A DNA stretch of 64,000 nucleotides from Oryza sativa Japonica Group. Taxonomy: Eukaryota; Streptophyta; Magnoliopsida; Poales; Poaceae. Of the stretch, positions 48,091-59,537 are shown one piece after another. A program made the translations under genes and the position numbers. The notes below the pieces were generated by a model. The model had not been told where the DNA came from, searched no databases, and worked only from the letters and a program-made list of their open reading frames with translations. The stretch covers positions 2,487,501 through 2,551,500 of the forward strand of contig NC_089040.1 of assembly GCF_034140825.1 (NCBI RefSeq), read 5' to 3'. Within the stretch, counting starts at the first letter, position 1; each line of letters begins with the position of its first letter.

Positions 48091-49507
48091 CTCCGTCACG
48101 GGGACCCGCCGCCTCTGCATTCTCTTCTACCTCCTCACCGTCGTCGCCGTGGTCACCGCGGCTTCGGCGAGGAGGCGTACTGGGAGAGGAGGCGCACAAC
48201 GCCACCGCCGACGAGGAGTACTGGGAGAAGCGCGCCGAGGAGGCCCGCTCGTTCAACCGCGCCGCCTACGTGAGCGACCCCGTCGCCACCCTGAACCGCT
48301 TCAACGCCGACGTGCTCCGCGCCACCACGCGCCGCTCGCTGGCCAGGTACACCGGCCCGTGCATGGCGACCAACCCCATCGACCGCTGCTGGCGCTGCCG
48401 CGACGACTGGGCCACCGACCGGAAGCGGCTGGCGCGGTGCGTCCGTGGGTTCGGCCACAGGACCGTCGGCGGCGCCGCTGGCAAGATCTACGTGGTGACC
48501 GACGCCAGCGACGACGAGATGGTCATCCCGAGGAAAGGGACGCTCCGGTACGGCGTGATCCAGGACCGGCCGATGTGGATCGTGTTCGCGCGCGACATGA
48601 TCATCCAGCTCCGGCAGGAGCTGATCGTGAACCACAACAAGACCATCGACGGCCGTGGCGCGCAGGTGCACATCACCGGCGCCCAGATCACGCTCCAGGG
48701 CGTCCAGCATGTGATCATCCACAACGTCCACATCCACCACTCGGTGCCGCACGGCGGCGGCATGATCCGCGACTCCAAGCGCCACTACGGCCTCCGCACG
48801 CGCAGCGACGGCGACGGCATCTCCATCATGTCCTCCTCCAACATCTGGATCGACCACGTCTCCATGTCCAACTGCTCCGACGGCCTCATCGACGCCGTCA
48901 GCGGCTCCACCGCCATCACCATCTCCAACGGCCACTTCACCAAGCACGACCACGTCATGCTCTTCGGCGCCAGCAACAGCGACGCCCAGGACGAGGTGAT
49001 GCAGATCACCGTGGCGTTCAACCACTTCGGCAAGGGCCTTGTGCCGCGCTGCAGGTTCGGATTCTTCTTTTTATTTTAAAGAATTACACAGTACAACGCA
49101 CGCATACTCACTCCTATGAATGCACGCACGTAAACCCTACCTCTGTGAATAGGTTCGGATTCTTCCACGTCGTCAACAACGACTACACGCACTGGCTCAT
49201 GTACGCCATCGGTGGCAACATGAACCCGACGATCATCAGCCAGGGGAACAGGTTCATCGCGCCCGACGACTTGAACGCCAAGGAGGTGACCAAGAGGGAG
49301 TACACGCCGTACGACGAGTACAAGGAGTGGGTGTGGAAGTCGCAGGGCGACGTGATGATGAACGGCGCCTTCTTTAACGAGTCCGGCGGCCAGAACGAGC
49401 GCAGCTACGACCAGCTCGACTTCATCCCTGCCAAGCACGGCAAGTACGTCGGCCAGCTCACCAAGTTCGCCGGCACGCTCAACTGCCACGTCGGCATGCC
49501 ATGCTAA
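48088..49507 (+). pseudogene. Pectate lyase copy 3, inverted duplicate of copy 1, broken at its 5' end
   Basis: Sequence related to copy 1 begins at about 48088 (GCCTCCGTCACGGGGACC) without the ATG. After the signal-peptide region an extra stretch around AGGAGGCGTACTGGGAGAGG, resembling a local copy of the EEYWEK codons, throws the frame. From 48191 to the stop at 49507 (1,317 bp) the copy agrees with 8013-6697 without a gap. Exon 2 and the intron were compared base by base, and the rest is supported by identical translations in several frames. It shares the 98-bp SINE-derived intron (49055-49152), the lost QRM residues and the stop codon. The nearest upstream ATG (47954) lies in membrane-copy-3 and minisatellite sequence and reads out of frame. 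No protein is expected. The sequence could act as a donor for gene conversion or give antisense/inverted RNA to copy 1. Confidence 0.88.
49053..49165 (-). mobile_element. Truncated SINE with 15-bp target duplication in pectate lyase copy 3
   Basis: AGGTTCGGATTCTTC at 49053-49067 and 49151-49165 brackets the same 83-bp insert as in copy 1, so the insertion predates the duplication or was spread by conversion. Confidence 0.78.
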
Positions 49508-49783
49508 TTAACTAGACATGCATATTGATAACGATATGGAAGAGGACAAGAGAAAGCTAGCTAACCATGCCTTTATTTATATAACCTGGTGCCAGGCTGC
49601 CAGCTATGAAAATCTTGACAAAGTTGTATATGTGTAAAACCTGTGTAATTCTCACAAGCAAAATGAAAAGAAAAAGAAAAAAGAAAAAGGAACCATTCAT
49701 CCATGCTCCGAATCCGACTCAAACAGCGGCGAACGCGTCCTGCACGGACACGGACTGGGCATTTTTGTATCATTTGATCGATC

Positions 49784-50170
49784 ATGGCGGCGGCGTCGTT
49801 TGCCATGGAAGACGAAGATGACTTCGGGCCGAGAAACCCCTACGACGACGTGGAGTGCAGCCTCCTCGAGACGAAGACGAAGCTTACCTCCGCGACATGG
49901 CGGCGATCAGCGAGTTGCTAGACTAGGCCGTTACTACCGTTTCGCATAGGATCAGTCGTTCAGTCAGCCGACGACGACCGTCGTCGGCGGAGGCGGCGGC
50001 GAAGCGCCGAGCGGCAGCATTGGGCCGATGATGAAGACGGTGGAGGCACTGGGCGATGGCAACGACTGCCGGATATGCTTGGACGCCGACGGCGGCGGCG
50101 AGGCGTACATAGAAGGAGACGGCATGCGGCGCACACCGGTTTCACGCGCGGCTTTCTCATGGGCCACGCG
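49784..50170 (+). pseudogene. RING-H2 gene remnant, partner of pectate lyase copy 3
   Basis: About 280 bp behind the copy-3 stop, ATG 49784 starts MAAASFAMEDEDDF, resembling RING copy 1, followed by frame changes. TTYLRDMAAISELLD-like sequence is recognisable near 49880-49925. Further on MMKTVEALGDGNDCRICLDA (about 50027-50090) keeps the first two Cys ligands. The second half of the finger is gone and unrelated sequence follows (GMRRTPVSRAAFL). The intergenic stretch (GCTCCGAATCCGACTCAAA, GATCGATCATGGCG) still aligns with that of copy 1. Confidence 0.75.
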
Positions 50171-50851
50171 TTCTCCACTTATGGGCTGAGCCCAGCTAGT
50201 TTGGGCCGCATGGAGCTGATGATCCCGGTGTTGGGTCCATTTCAGATTGGACTGGGCATCCGGGCTGAAAAGGTAGGACAAGAAAAAAAAACAGAATATG
50301 TTGTTTGGTTGTCTGCGTCACACGTAGTAGTAGTGTAGTACAGTGAAGTTAGCTAAAAAACTGCGACGTCGCGCTATACTAGGAGTACATCATAGCTCGT
50401 ACTATTATCTATCGCTTAAAAAAAAGATAGCAAATCTACCTTTATCACGGCTATATACTCATTTTTGATGCGTTAGATCTTCATCCAACGGTATAAACCA
50501 GCGTGCTACAGTAAAGATGTGGTTGCCAGTGAAATCTACCACTGTTGGACCAGTGTTGCTACATACTTGCTCTGACTGTTGTTAGCAGGAGAAAGGGGAT
50601 TCGGCAGCCTTCCTAATCGAGTGAGAATATATTTTGCTTACACTCTCCTCTTCAGCGAAAGCTAAGATGCGTGAATATAATTTCCAATTAATTTAACCAA
50701 TCATCTTGCGTATTGTCCGAAAAGGTTTGGTGAGAATTTGACTGCTCGTTTGCTCTGAAGAAAACAAAAATAATTTGACTTGTCGCTTTGAGCAGCATAT
50801 AGCAACACGCTTGATCACCAGCCAGTGCAATCAATCAGAAGCGGTTGCAGG
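50171..50851. other. Intergenic region before BAHD gene 1
   Basis: No gene or clear element seen. It should hold the BAHD-1 promoter, but no convincing TATA box was found. Confidence 0.45.
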
Positions 50852-52443
50852 ATGACCTCCCAATCAGTGCGAGTTGTCAACGTAACTCACGTCCTCCCCG
50901 GCGGCGCATCAGCGGCAGCGCCACCGCACGCCGGCGGCGGCGACGTCGACGTCATCGAGCTCTCCTTCCTCGACACCATGTTCTTCGCCCTCACGCCGCT
51001 CAAACGCCTCTTCTTCTACGAGGCAGCAGAGCCGTCGTTCCCGGCCATGGTCAGCTCCCTCCAGTCCTCCCTCGCCGCCACCCTCGCCGTCTTCGCGCCC
51101 CTCGCCGGCAAGCTCGCCTACCGCCCCTCCCACGACGACGTCGTCATCGACTGCTCCGTCGCCGCCGTCTCCCCCGGCGTCGTGTTCATCGAGGCCGAGT
51201 ACCACGACGACGACGACGCCGTCGTCGACATGCGCCGCCTCGCCGGCGACGAGGAGCACCACACGGAGGCCTTCAAGCGGCTCGTGCCGGAGATGGACGT
51301 GGGGCGGCTTCCCGCCCCTCTGCTGTCCGTGCAGGTCACGAGGCCAGCCGCCGCCGCCGCCGGCGGCAGCGGTGGCGTCGTTGCCGTGGGCGTGTCCATC
51401 CACCACGTGGTCGGCGACGGCCAGGCCGTGTGGCAGTTTATGAGGGCGTGGTCCACGGCGTCGCGGGAGGGATCGCCGGCGGCGGCGGCGGCGGCCACAA
51501 TTCCGGTGGTGTTTGACCGGAAACCGGTGCTCCGCCATCCCAACGATGAAGAGATCGCCCGCGTGTTCCTCCGCGTGTTCGCGCCGGCGCTGCCATTAGT
51601 GGTAATCAATCAATCAATTAATTAATTAAAACTAATTAATCACTCATCGCAGAAGAATCGGAGCATATTAATTAGTTTAATCAGAGAGAGATGTACTAAT
51701 TAATTGAAGCGAAAGTGTAGGATTGCTCATTATTTCCAGAGCCAGACGTGACGCGTCAATGGAGGAAGACCTACCTGCTCCGGCCTCACCAAATCCAATC
51801 GCTGAAGCAGCGGATGCTCGCCAAGACGAAGGAGCAGCTAATGTTAATGGCGGCGCCAACCACCCACGTTGCTGTCCTGTCTCTCTACTGGACGTCGCTC
51901 GTTCGCGCCAAGTTCACGAGCACCGGCGGGGGCGGCGCCGGCGACGGTGACGTCTACTTCATGATTCCCGGCGACTTGCGCCGCCGCCTGAGGCCGCCGG
52001 TCGGCGACGGCTACTTCGGCAACTGCGTGAAACCATGCTACGCGAGCGCCGCCGTCGGGGACCTCCGCGGCGGCAACGGCCTGGTGCACGCCGCCGCCGC
52101 GTTCCAGAGCGCGATCCGCGGGAGCCTGGAGTGCGACGACCCGCTCGCCGACGACGTCGAGCGGTGGAGCGAGCTCGAGAGGAAGGTGCCCAAGGAGAGG
52201 ATCGCGCAGGCCAGCGCGTCGCACCGGTTCATGGCGTACGAGACGGACTTCGGGTGGGGCGCGCCGCGCCGCGTCGAGCTCGTGTCCGTGTACCGCATGG
52301 ACGTGGTAGCGCTCGTGGCGGCGCCGCCGGCCGCCGGCGGCGGTGTGCAGGTCTCCGTCGCGCTCGACCGTGCCCACATGGAGGCGTTCGACAGCTACTT
52401 CCTGCAGAATTCGGACACCAAATCCGACTCGCCATCAATCTAG
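50852..52443 (+). CDS. BAHD acyltransferase 1, malonyltransferase-like
   Basis: Two exons, 50852-51601 and 51742-52443, give 483 aa. The acceptor AGAG/CCAGAC is chosen because it keeps the frame; the AG four bases earlier leads to a stop. Motifs in order: N-terminal VRVVNVTHV; HHVVGDG with catalytic H185 and D189; YFGNC, typical of the anthocyanin/flavonoid/phenolic-glucoside malonyltransferase clade; and DFGWG near the C-terminus. The enzyme should be cytosolic and transfer an acyl group, probably malonyl, from CoA to a glycosylated phenolic. The acceptor is not predictable. It heads a tandem array of three and is followed after 35 bp by a RING gene. Confidence 0.9.
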
Positions 52444-52478
52444 CTAAGCTACAGTCTTAACAGCATCAGTATATACCA

Positions 52479-53006
52479 ATGTCTTCCTCCTCGTCGTCGT
52501 CGTCTTCGCTTGCCATGGATCGGGGAGAAGATAATCACGAGCTACCGCGTCAAGATCACCACAACGACATGGCGACGTCGAGCGAGTCGGTGAACCAGTT
52601 GAAGGACGATGGTACGGAGGAGATGGACGTCGACGACTACATCGGCGGCGGCAGCGGCGGTGGCGGCGAGGCGTTGATCGGGATGAAGACGGTGGAGGCG
52701 CCGGACGACGGCAGCAACTGCCCGATTTGCTTGGACGGCGGCGGCGGCGGTGGGGAGAAGACGACGACGGAGGCGTGGGTGGAGACGCCGTGCGCGCACC
52801 GCTTCCACTCGCGGTGCCTCGAGTCTTGGGCTCGGGTGAAGCTAGGGACCTGCCCCATGTGCCGGCGCGAGCTGACGGCGGCGGCGGCAGCGGCGACGAC
52901 GACGGCCGGAGAGGATGTGCATGTGCTGGTGGCCGATCCGATGGTGGCGGATCCGCTGCAGGCGAGGTGGAATTTGTTTGTTCAACGGTCAACTGATGGT
53001 TTCTAG
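52479..53006 (+). CDS. RING-H2 zinc-finger protein, probable E3 ubiquitin ligase (RING copy 2)
   Basis: Intronless, 175 aa. Ligands C81, C84, C105, H107, H110, C113, C125 and C128 make a complete RING-H2 (C-x2-C-x20-C-x-H-x2-H-x2-C-x11-C-x2-C). The Ser-run start (MSSSSSSSSSLAM) and MKTVEAPDDG lead-in show kinship with RING copy 1, but the 11-residue repeats are absent. Gly and Ala runs flank the finger. The gap to the BAHD-1 stop is only 35 bp, so its promoter must overlap the BAHD coding region or the two share a transcript. Confidence 0.87.
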   Translation: MSSSSSSSSSLAMDRGEDNHELPRQDHHNDMATSSESVNQLKDDGTEEMDVDDYIGGGSGGGGEALIGMKTVEAPDDGSNCPICLDGGGGGGEKTTTEAWVETPCAHRFHSRCLESWARVKLGTCPMCRRELTAAAAAATTTAGEDVHVLVADPMVADPLQARWNLFVQRSTDGF

Positions 53007-54546
53007 TTCTACTACTACGTCGACAATGTTGACTATGCTTTTTTTTTTCTCATTGATTTAACTTGTTATCACTATTCGAGTGTACAAACGAATTAATTGT
53101 ATATGAAGTTGAAGATTTTCTTAAGAAATTGATATGTGTGTGTGTATATATTATAAAAGTCATATTGTTTAGAAGTTTGAGAAGAGCATCGCATTAATCT
53201 TTTTTTTAAGCAGCCGACGTTGTGACGGTTTATATAAAAAAGAAGATGTGCCATTTTTAAAAAGAAAGCAAGATCGAACCTTACAATGCACAGTTAATTA
53301 GGAAAAACTGAGCGAAAACCATGACTACAATAACTCTAGCAAACCTAAGCTAACAAAATCCTTAAAAAGGACAATGACGGAGCCCAAAGCATCCGTCGAT
53401 AAATAGATTGTTGTAAGGCGACAGAGAAGCTCTAACTTCATGAGACAAGTGTTATTGTTGATGAGCTTGTCGTCTAGCGACACAACAGCTCCGACTTCAT
53501 AGCTATCACAATATCGTTGCCAAAACAAACAAAGCAATACCGTCGCCTGCTTTGGACCTCAGCCCAAGCCGCCAAAGCATCACTTCTTAAACACAGCTAA
53601 CATCAACTCCCCTAGAAGACTGTAATATGTATGTTATCGTTACCCAACTTAATCGCACAACATCGCATTAATCGATCCATATATAATTACAACTTGTAGT
53701 GCATGGTTTCAACATTCAATCCAACGGGCTCATTGTTGCGTGCACATACAATGTGTTCGATAAAATGCTTGTGAGCTAATATTAACCTGGAGTAAACCAG
53801 AGTTACTGTCAGCTTGCCGCTGTTTTTTCCTTTTCTGTTGGTATATATTTTCCTGCCGGACTGGACTGTATAGTGCACTTGTTAAAGTCTGTGAAATTAC
53901 CCCGTGAGTACTGACAAGCAGTGAATTTTACCCCGTAACTTACGCATATGGACAACCGGATAGTAGTTGCTCTCTCTTTCCGTCTTTTTCTTTAAAAAAT
54001 CTAATCTTAACATAAACCTAGATACGTGTATGTATTTAGATTAGGATTAGATTGTTTGTAGTGTCTACCACTCTACCAGTAAAGGCCGCACTTCACTCTA
54101 GCATCATATCAAAATGTTAAAACTGTAAACGCATTGTACTAATTAATGACAGGAATGAGGATTATTATGATATCTTATTAGGCGAGAGCCCAGATGCTGA
54201 TAGGCTGAGATTAGCTGCTAAGTAAAAGCTCAGATTATTGGGCTTTCCCAACGGCCCATTTACTGCGCGTTCGTTTGGCTCAAACACGACCGAGATGACG
54301 TGGCACGTGCCGACCCGTTGGATTGATAAAACCAACTGCTTCCCGCTCCAAGTAAAAATGGCAATCGTCATGGCAGTCAACAAAAATACAAACTAGCATG
54401 TTGTTTTGCAATTCTTCTCGCTACAAATTCCACATCCAATCTCCGAAGGATCTAGGCACGAAGATTTTGCATTTTGTCACGGCTTTATAAATTACTTCAG
54501 TTCTTGTGATCATTAACCATGCGCGGTAATTACGCCTACTTTCACC
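53007..54546. other. Intergenic region between RING copy 2 and BAHD gene 2
   Basis: No gene seen. The stretch 53205-53620 (CAGCCGACGTTGTGACGG to ACTCCCCTAGAAGAC) has a different base composition and looks like an old repeat with no recognised family. A TATA candidate (TATAAATT, 54486) precedes BAHD gene 2 by 60 bp. Confidence 0.45.
54486..54493 (+). promoter_or_regulatory. TATA-box candidate for BAHD gene 2
   Basis: TATAAATT lies 61 bp before ATG 54547, which fits a leader of about 30 nt. Confidence 0.55.
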
Positions 54547-56474
54547 ATGAGCTCAAGATCAGTGAGAGTTGTCAGCGTCACCCATGTCCAGCCAGAGCAA
54601 ACCGCCGGAGAGATGCCGCCGGCGGCCGGCGAAAGCGGCGACGACGTCGTCAGGCTCTCCTTCTACGACGTCATGTTCGTCTCCATGATGCCGATCCAGC
54701 GTCTCTTCTTCTACGAGGGCGCCGCGCTCCCGCCGTTCCCGTCGCTCGTCGGCTCCCTCCGGTCATCCCTCGCCGCCGCCCTCGCCGCCTTCCTCCCCCT
54801 CGCCGGCAAGCTGACGTTCCGCGCGGCGCTCGGCGACGTTGTGCTGGATTACTCCGCCGCCGCCGTCCCCCCGGGCGTCAAGTTCGTCGAGGCCGAGTAC
54901 GGTTCATCCGACGAGATCAGCGCCTTCGACGCCATGCGTCGCCTCGCCGGCGACGTCGAGCACAACGTGGAGGCGTTCATGGAGCTCGTGCCGGAGCTTG
55001 AGGTGGAGCAACTTCCGGCCCCGGTGCTCGCCGTGCAGGTGACCAGGCCGGCGTTCCGGAACGACGACGGCGACGACGCGGTAGGCGTCGTGGCGGTCGG
55101 GGTGTCCGTGCACCACGCGGTGGCTGACGGCCAGTCGCTGTGGCAGTTCATGAAGGCGTGGTCGGCGGCGGCGATGGTGGGCTCGCCGGCGGCGCCGGGC
55201 CTCCTGCCGCCGACGTTTGACCGGGCGTTGATTCGCCATCCCAGAAGTGAAGAGCTCGCCAGCAAGTTCCTTCAATTGAGTTCTCCGACTCTACCTGAGG
55301 TAAGTCCGTAAATATATAGATTCAAAGTTCTTCATCTAAACTTTTCGGATTTGCTATCTTACTTACTTTCTTGGACTCGTATTTTTCACTTTTTCGTTTG
55401 TAGAATCTTACATCAAGATTTATATTCTTACATATAAAACTTGCTGTTACATTCGGTTATAGTGCACTTACACTCCTTTACAGTATACTAAAATAAGATT
55501 TTATAAGATTTACGATTTTTTTGACATTTTTGTCCTTTTGTTTTATTTCATTCAAATCGGGCTATATTTATTAGTTAAAAAATTTGTAAGATTCTAAACT
55601 ATAGTTCTGTCGAAAGATTAATAGGTAGCTCCTAACTTTTTTTTCTATTTAAACTATGATTCATAAAGTAAATAAATTCCAATTGAATTTGATGTAATTA
55701 AATCTATAACAGCAGTAGTAGTACTTCAATATCACTCACTCAGTAAGTGAAGTACAGGTGAAGCTATCCCGTGTGGCGGCTGACGTCATCAAGGGCCAGC
55801 GGACGAGGACCTTCCTTCTCCGCGCCGACCAAATCAGATCGCTGAAGCGTCGCATCTCGCGACGCATCGCCGCCGGCGAGCCACCGCGCGAGACGGCGTC
55901 TCCAGTAACAGCCTACGTCGCCATCGCGTCGCTGGTCTGGACCTCGGTCGTCCGCGCCAAGCCGCACGACGCCGCCGACGAGGCCTACCTCATGGTCACC
56001 GCCGACTGCCGCCGCCGCCTCCGCCCACCGATCGACCCGGGGTACTTCGGCAATTGCGTCGCGGCGTGCTACGCGCGCGCCAACGTGGGCGCCCTCCGCC
56101 GCGGCGGCGGCGACAACGGCGGCGACGACGAGGGGCTCGCGCGCGCCGCGGCGGCGATCGGGGCGGCGATCCGCGAGCAGCTGGAGGACCCGCTCGGCGG
56201 CGACATCGAGGGGTGGCTCCAGTTCCACCTGAGCCTCCCGGCGGCGAGGCTGACGGCGGTGGGGTCGTCGCACCGGTTCATGGCGTACGAGACGGACCTC
56301 GGGTGGGGCGCGCCGAGCCGCGTCGAGCTCGTGTCGCCGTTCGCGCGCGAGCTGGTGATGCTGCTCGGCGCGGCGGGCGGCGGCGTGCAGGTGTCCGTGT
56401 CGCTCGACGAGGCGCACATGGATGCCTTCGAGACCAGCTGGTTTCAAACAGCAGCAGGGGACGTGACAGTCTGA
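54547..56474 (+). CDS. BAHD acyltransferase 2, malonyltransferase-like
   Basis: Two exons, 54547-55299 and 55758-56474, give 489 aa. The intron position matches BAHD gene 1, at LP(L/E) before the second half. H190 and D194 of HHAVADG are the catalytic pair, YFGNC is present, and the DFGWG motif reads DLGWG. The N-terminal half is closely similar to gene 1 (RLFFYEGA, LRSSLAAAL, LPLAGKL). The role should be acyl transfer from malonyl-CoA or a similar donor to a glycoside in the cytosol. The Leu in DLGWG is a mild departure in a structural motif and need not abolish activity. Confidence 0.9.
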
Positions 56475-57091
56475 CAGAAATGGAAGAATCAACTTTAATT
56501 TAGCCCCCGGTTTTGAAATCTCCTAAAATTTTCTAAGCAGAGATTTTTACACCGTATAGGGAATGGATTTGTCGTCCAAATAATTATGGGAGATTTCAAA
56601 ATGAAGGACTAATGTGTGATATATTACTTCACAAACATACTTATGCTAATTGCAATAAAAAAAGATTAAAAAGCTAGTTATGTTCGTATTCAGATATGTC
56701 TCGTTGGCAAGGTAAATTTGTTTTTCCATGGTTGTGGGTAATCTATCACATATTAATTTATTCTTTTAGTTTTTCTATAATTATTTTGATGTATAATGCT
56801 TTGTACTCCTTTTATAAATCAATAACAGGTGGGGAAACGACCCCCCCCCCCCCCTCCCCGCCCGGGGAGTTGGTCAAAAAATAATAGTTTCCCATAGTAC
56901 TACTCCTACTAAATTAACCCATCTAGTATACAGGTAGGTACTATTGGTTTGTAGCATGATCGTGGCATCAACCACTCTAGCCTAATGGTCCTAATCTCGA
57001 TCATATGGAATTATTAAATAATAATTTAGAGTTTTGGACACACCCTTATTAATTACTCCTACTTGCTGGAACGTACACTTGCTGTAACATA

Positions 57092-57566
57092 CTTCCTCCG
57101 TACTAAATATTTAACCCCGTTTTTGACCATTTGTTTTATTTCAAAAATTTAAATAATTATTAATTCTTTTCTTATCACTAGATTTATTGTTTAATATATT
57201 TAAGTGGGAAAGCTCTCCCCGGTGAATTTTCAAAAAAAAAACTACTCAAGTTTTTAATAATATTAAAAATAAATTTAATAGGACGAATGGTCTGTTAAAA
57301 AGTACGTACTTCCTCCGTTTCAAAATAAGTGCAGTCATTGTTTTTCGCGCCCAACTTTAACCGTTCGTCTTATTTGAAAATTTTTTTAAAAAAATTGAAA
57401 ACATAAGCCACGAGTAAAGTACTATTCATATTTTATCATCTCATAACAACAAAAATGCTAATTATAAAAAAATTTCAAATAAGACGGACGATCAAAGTTG
57501 GACGCGAAAACTCATGGCTGCACTTATTTTAGAAACAGAGGTAGTAAAATTTAGAGACGGAGGGAG
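57092..57566. mobile_element. Stowaway MITE interrupted by a second Stowaway MITE
   Basis: The outer ends CTTCCTCCGTACTAAATATT and AATTTAGAGACGGAGGGAG are inverted, with TA at 57090-57091 and 57567-57568. The outer family resembles 28238-28472. Its right arm is split by the inner element. Confidence 0.8.
57309..57544. mobile_element. Inner Stowaway MITE, 236 bp
   Basis: CTTCCTCCGTTTCAAAATAA and TTATTTTAGAAACAGAGGTAG are inverted, with TA at 57307-57308 and 57545-57546. Long inner arms pair (CAACTTTAACCGTTCGTCTT with AAGACGGACGATCAAAGTTG). Confidence 0.82.
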
Positions 57567-58560
57567 TACTTACTCTCAACTGCTTTGATCGTCAGCTGGC
57601 TCTCGATTCTTCCTCGCGTCGCAGCATCAGGATGAGCACCCTAGTGCGAGTCCTCGCCGTCTCCCATGTCCACCCTGACGAGGCGGCCGTCGGAGCCGCA
57701 TGGCCGCCGCCGAACACCGTCGAGCTCTCTTTCTTGGACAGCTTCCAAGTTGCCCGCGGAGCGATCCAGCGGCTCTTCTTCTACGAGGGCGACGACCTCC
57801 CGCCATTCCAGTCTATCGTCGGTGCCCTGCAGTCCTCCCTCGCCGCCGCGCTCCCCGTCTTCCTGCCCCTCTCCGGGAAGCTGGCCTACCTCCCGGAGTC
57901 CGGCGACGTCGTCATCGACTACTCCCCGGACGCCGTCTCCCCCGGCGTCAGGTTCGTCGAGGCCGAGTACTCCGGCAGCGTCGACGACATGCGCCGCCTC
58001 GCCGGCGACGACGAGCACCAGATTGAGGCGTTCTTGCAGCTCGTGCCGGAGCTCGAGGTGAGCATGCTCCCGGCCCCGCTTCTCGCCGTGCAGGTCACTA
58101 GGCCTAGAGATGACAACGTCGGCGGCGGCGGCGCCGGCGGCGCGGTGGCCGTTGGTGTGGCCATTCACCACGGGGTTGCCGACGGGCAGTCGGTGTGGCA
58201 GTTCATCAAGGCGTATTTGTTCCGGTCTGTTATCAAATTAAAGATTTGTTCCGGTCTACGAAAGAAGAATATTAAGGTATCGGCACCTCACGGGATCAGA
58301 TCGTTTCCGATCGTTGGATGTCCTGTTATATTCAACGATCGAAAACAATTTGGTACCGTGAGATACCGGTACCTCGAGATACTTTTAGCTAGACTGAACA
58401 ATTCTCTTCAAATTAAGTGTCTAGAAATTTGGACTACCTATCCTAAATAGTTTTTGAGGTAGTAAAGTGGACTTTGAAGAAAAAATATGACATGATTAAA
58501 ACCAATTTTAATTGATATGGTTTAACGAGAAAAGATAAATATTAACATCAACTACACTTA

Positions 58561-58798
58561 GGTTGTGTTCGGAGGAGGGGGTTGGAAACCCCTCCTCCCT
58601 GGCACACAAATGAAGTTCGTTTTATTGCATGATTAATTAAGTATTAACTTTTTTAAAAAAAAATAGATTAATATGATTTTTTTTAAACAACTTTCATATA
58701 GGAAGTTTTCGTATAAATCACACCGTTTAGCAGTTTGAAAAGTGTGCACGCGGAAAACGAGAGAGGTGGGTTGGGAAAATGGGGGGAAGAACACAGCC
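58561..58798. mobile_element. Harbinger-type MITE, 238 bp, inside broken BAHD gene 3
   Basis: GGTTGTGTTC at the left and GAACACAGCC at the right are inverted with one mismatch. TTA at 58558-58560 and 58799-58801 is the target duplication. Confidence 0.82.
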
Positions 58799-58813
58799 TT
58801 AACAAGATCTCTA

Positions 58814-59537
58814 TCTCTACTATTAAAAAATTAAAAATATTTCCGCTGGAATTTTGATACGTCATCCATATTTGAGTTGGTTTGGGTCATATGTATTTGA
58901 GTTGGTTATATGTCCCCTTATCCGATTCGGCATGAGTCTAGAACAACTATTATACACTCCAAAGTCCAAATCAAGCCCCAACCCCCCCCCTCCTAGTCCA
59001 ACCAAACCGGCCCCATCGGCGCCGCTCGCACAGTTGATGCCTTTTTTTTCCTTTTTTTTCCCTGATAATCCTAATTCTCTCCATATCCTTCCAATATCCT
59101 CTATTTTCTCCCTCTTTTCTCTTTTTCCTCATTTTTCTCCCATCATAAATATTTTCCTCTTAAATTTATCATTGTTTAAAATGTGCATGCGATAAGTTTG
59201 TTAGTTTTCAAATGTTTTCCATCTATAGTAAAAAAAATTACTAATTGAATAATCAAAATTTCAATATTTGATTTATATGGTACAGAAAAATGCACATGTC
59301 TCAGTTTATGGAATAGTCACCGATAGATTTGTGAGACTATGGAAAAGTATACATAAGTGATTTTTTGTGTGATGACGCATGAAGTGAGTGCAACCGGATT
59401 CAATGCTATATTTAATTTCTAACTTTATTTTGCTATTGTTTTGTTTGTCTTGTTTTGATTTATCGTTTAACTTAATAGAGTTTTTATTAATCGTGAAAAT
59501 TGTTTTTACCAGCTGTAACTCACAGACAATTTTTACT
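58814..59537 (+). mobile_element. Possible Helitron in the BAHD gene 3 intron region
   Basis: TCTCTACTATTAAAAAATT after an A (58813) is a very good plant Helitron 5' end. The nearest CTAG followed by T is at about 59534-59537, but no GC hairpin precedes it, so the 3' end is doubtful. Confidence 0.4.

Larger units (their letters stand above)
56475..57631. other. Intergenic region between BAHD genes 2 and 3
   Basis: It contains a poly-C run (56841-56856), nested Stowaway MITEs (57092-57566) and no gene. The start of BAHD gene 3 follows only 65 bp after the outer MITE. Confidence 0.55.

Noticed and set aside
47954-49507. 517-aa open frame across minisatellite, pectate lyase copy 3 and its intron
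   Set aside because: It reads pectate lyase exon 1 in the wrong frame (Arg/His/Pro-rich) and is in frame only for the signal-peptide part and exon 2. It is a by-product of the frame change, not a fusion protein.
51738-51760. BAHD-1 exon 2 starting at AGCCAGACG
   Set aside because: That acceptor gives an immediate stop. The AG four bases further keeps the frame and the family sequence.
50874-52460. Arg/Ala/Pro-rich frames overlapping the BAHD genes, for example 50845-51516 and 56054-56503
   Set aside because: They are shifted shadows of the BAHD exons with no conserved motif.
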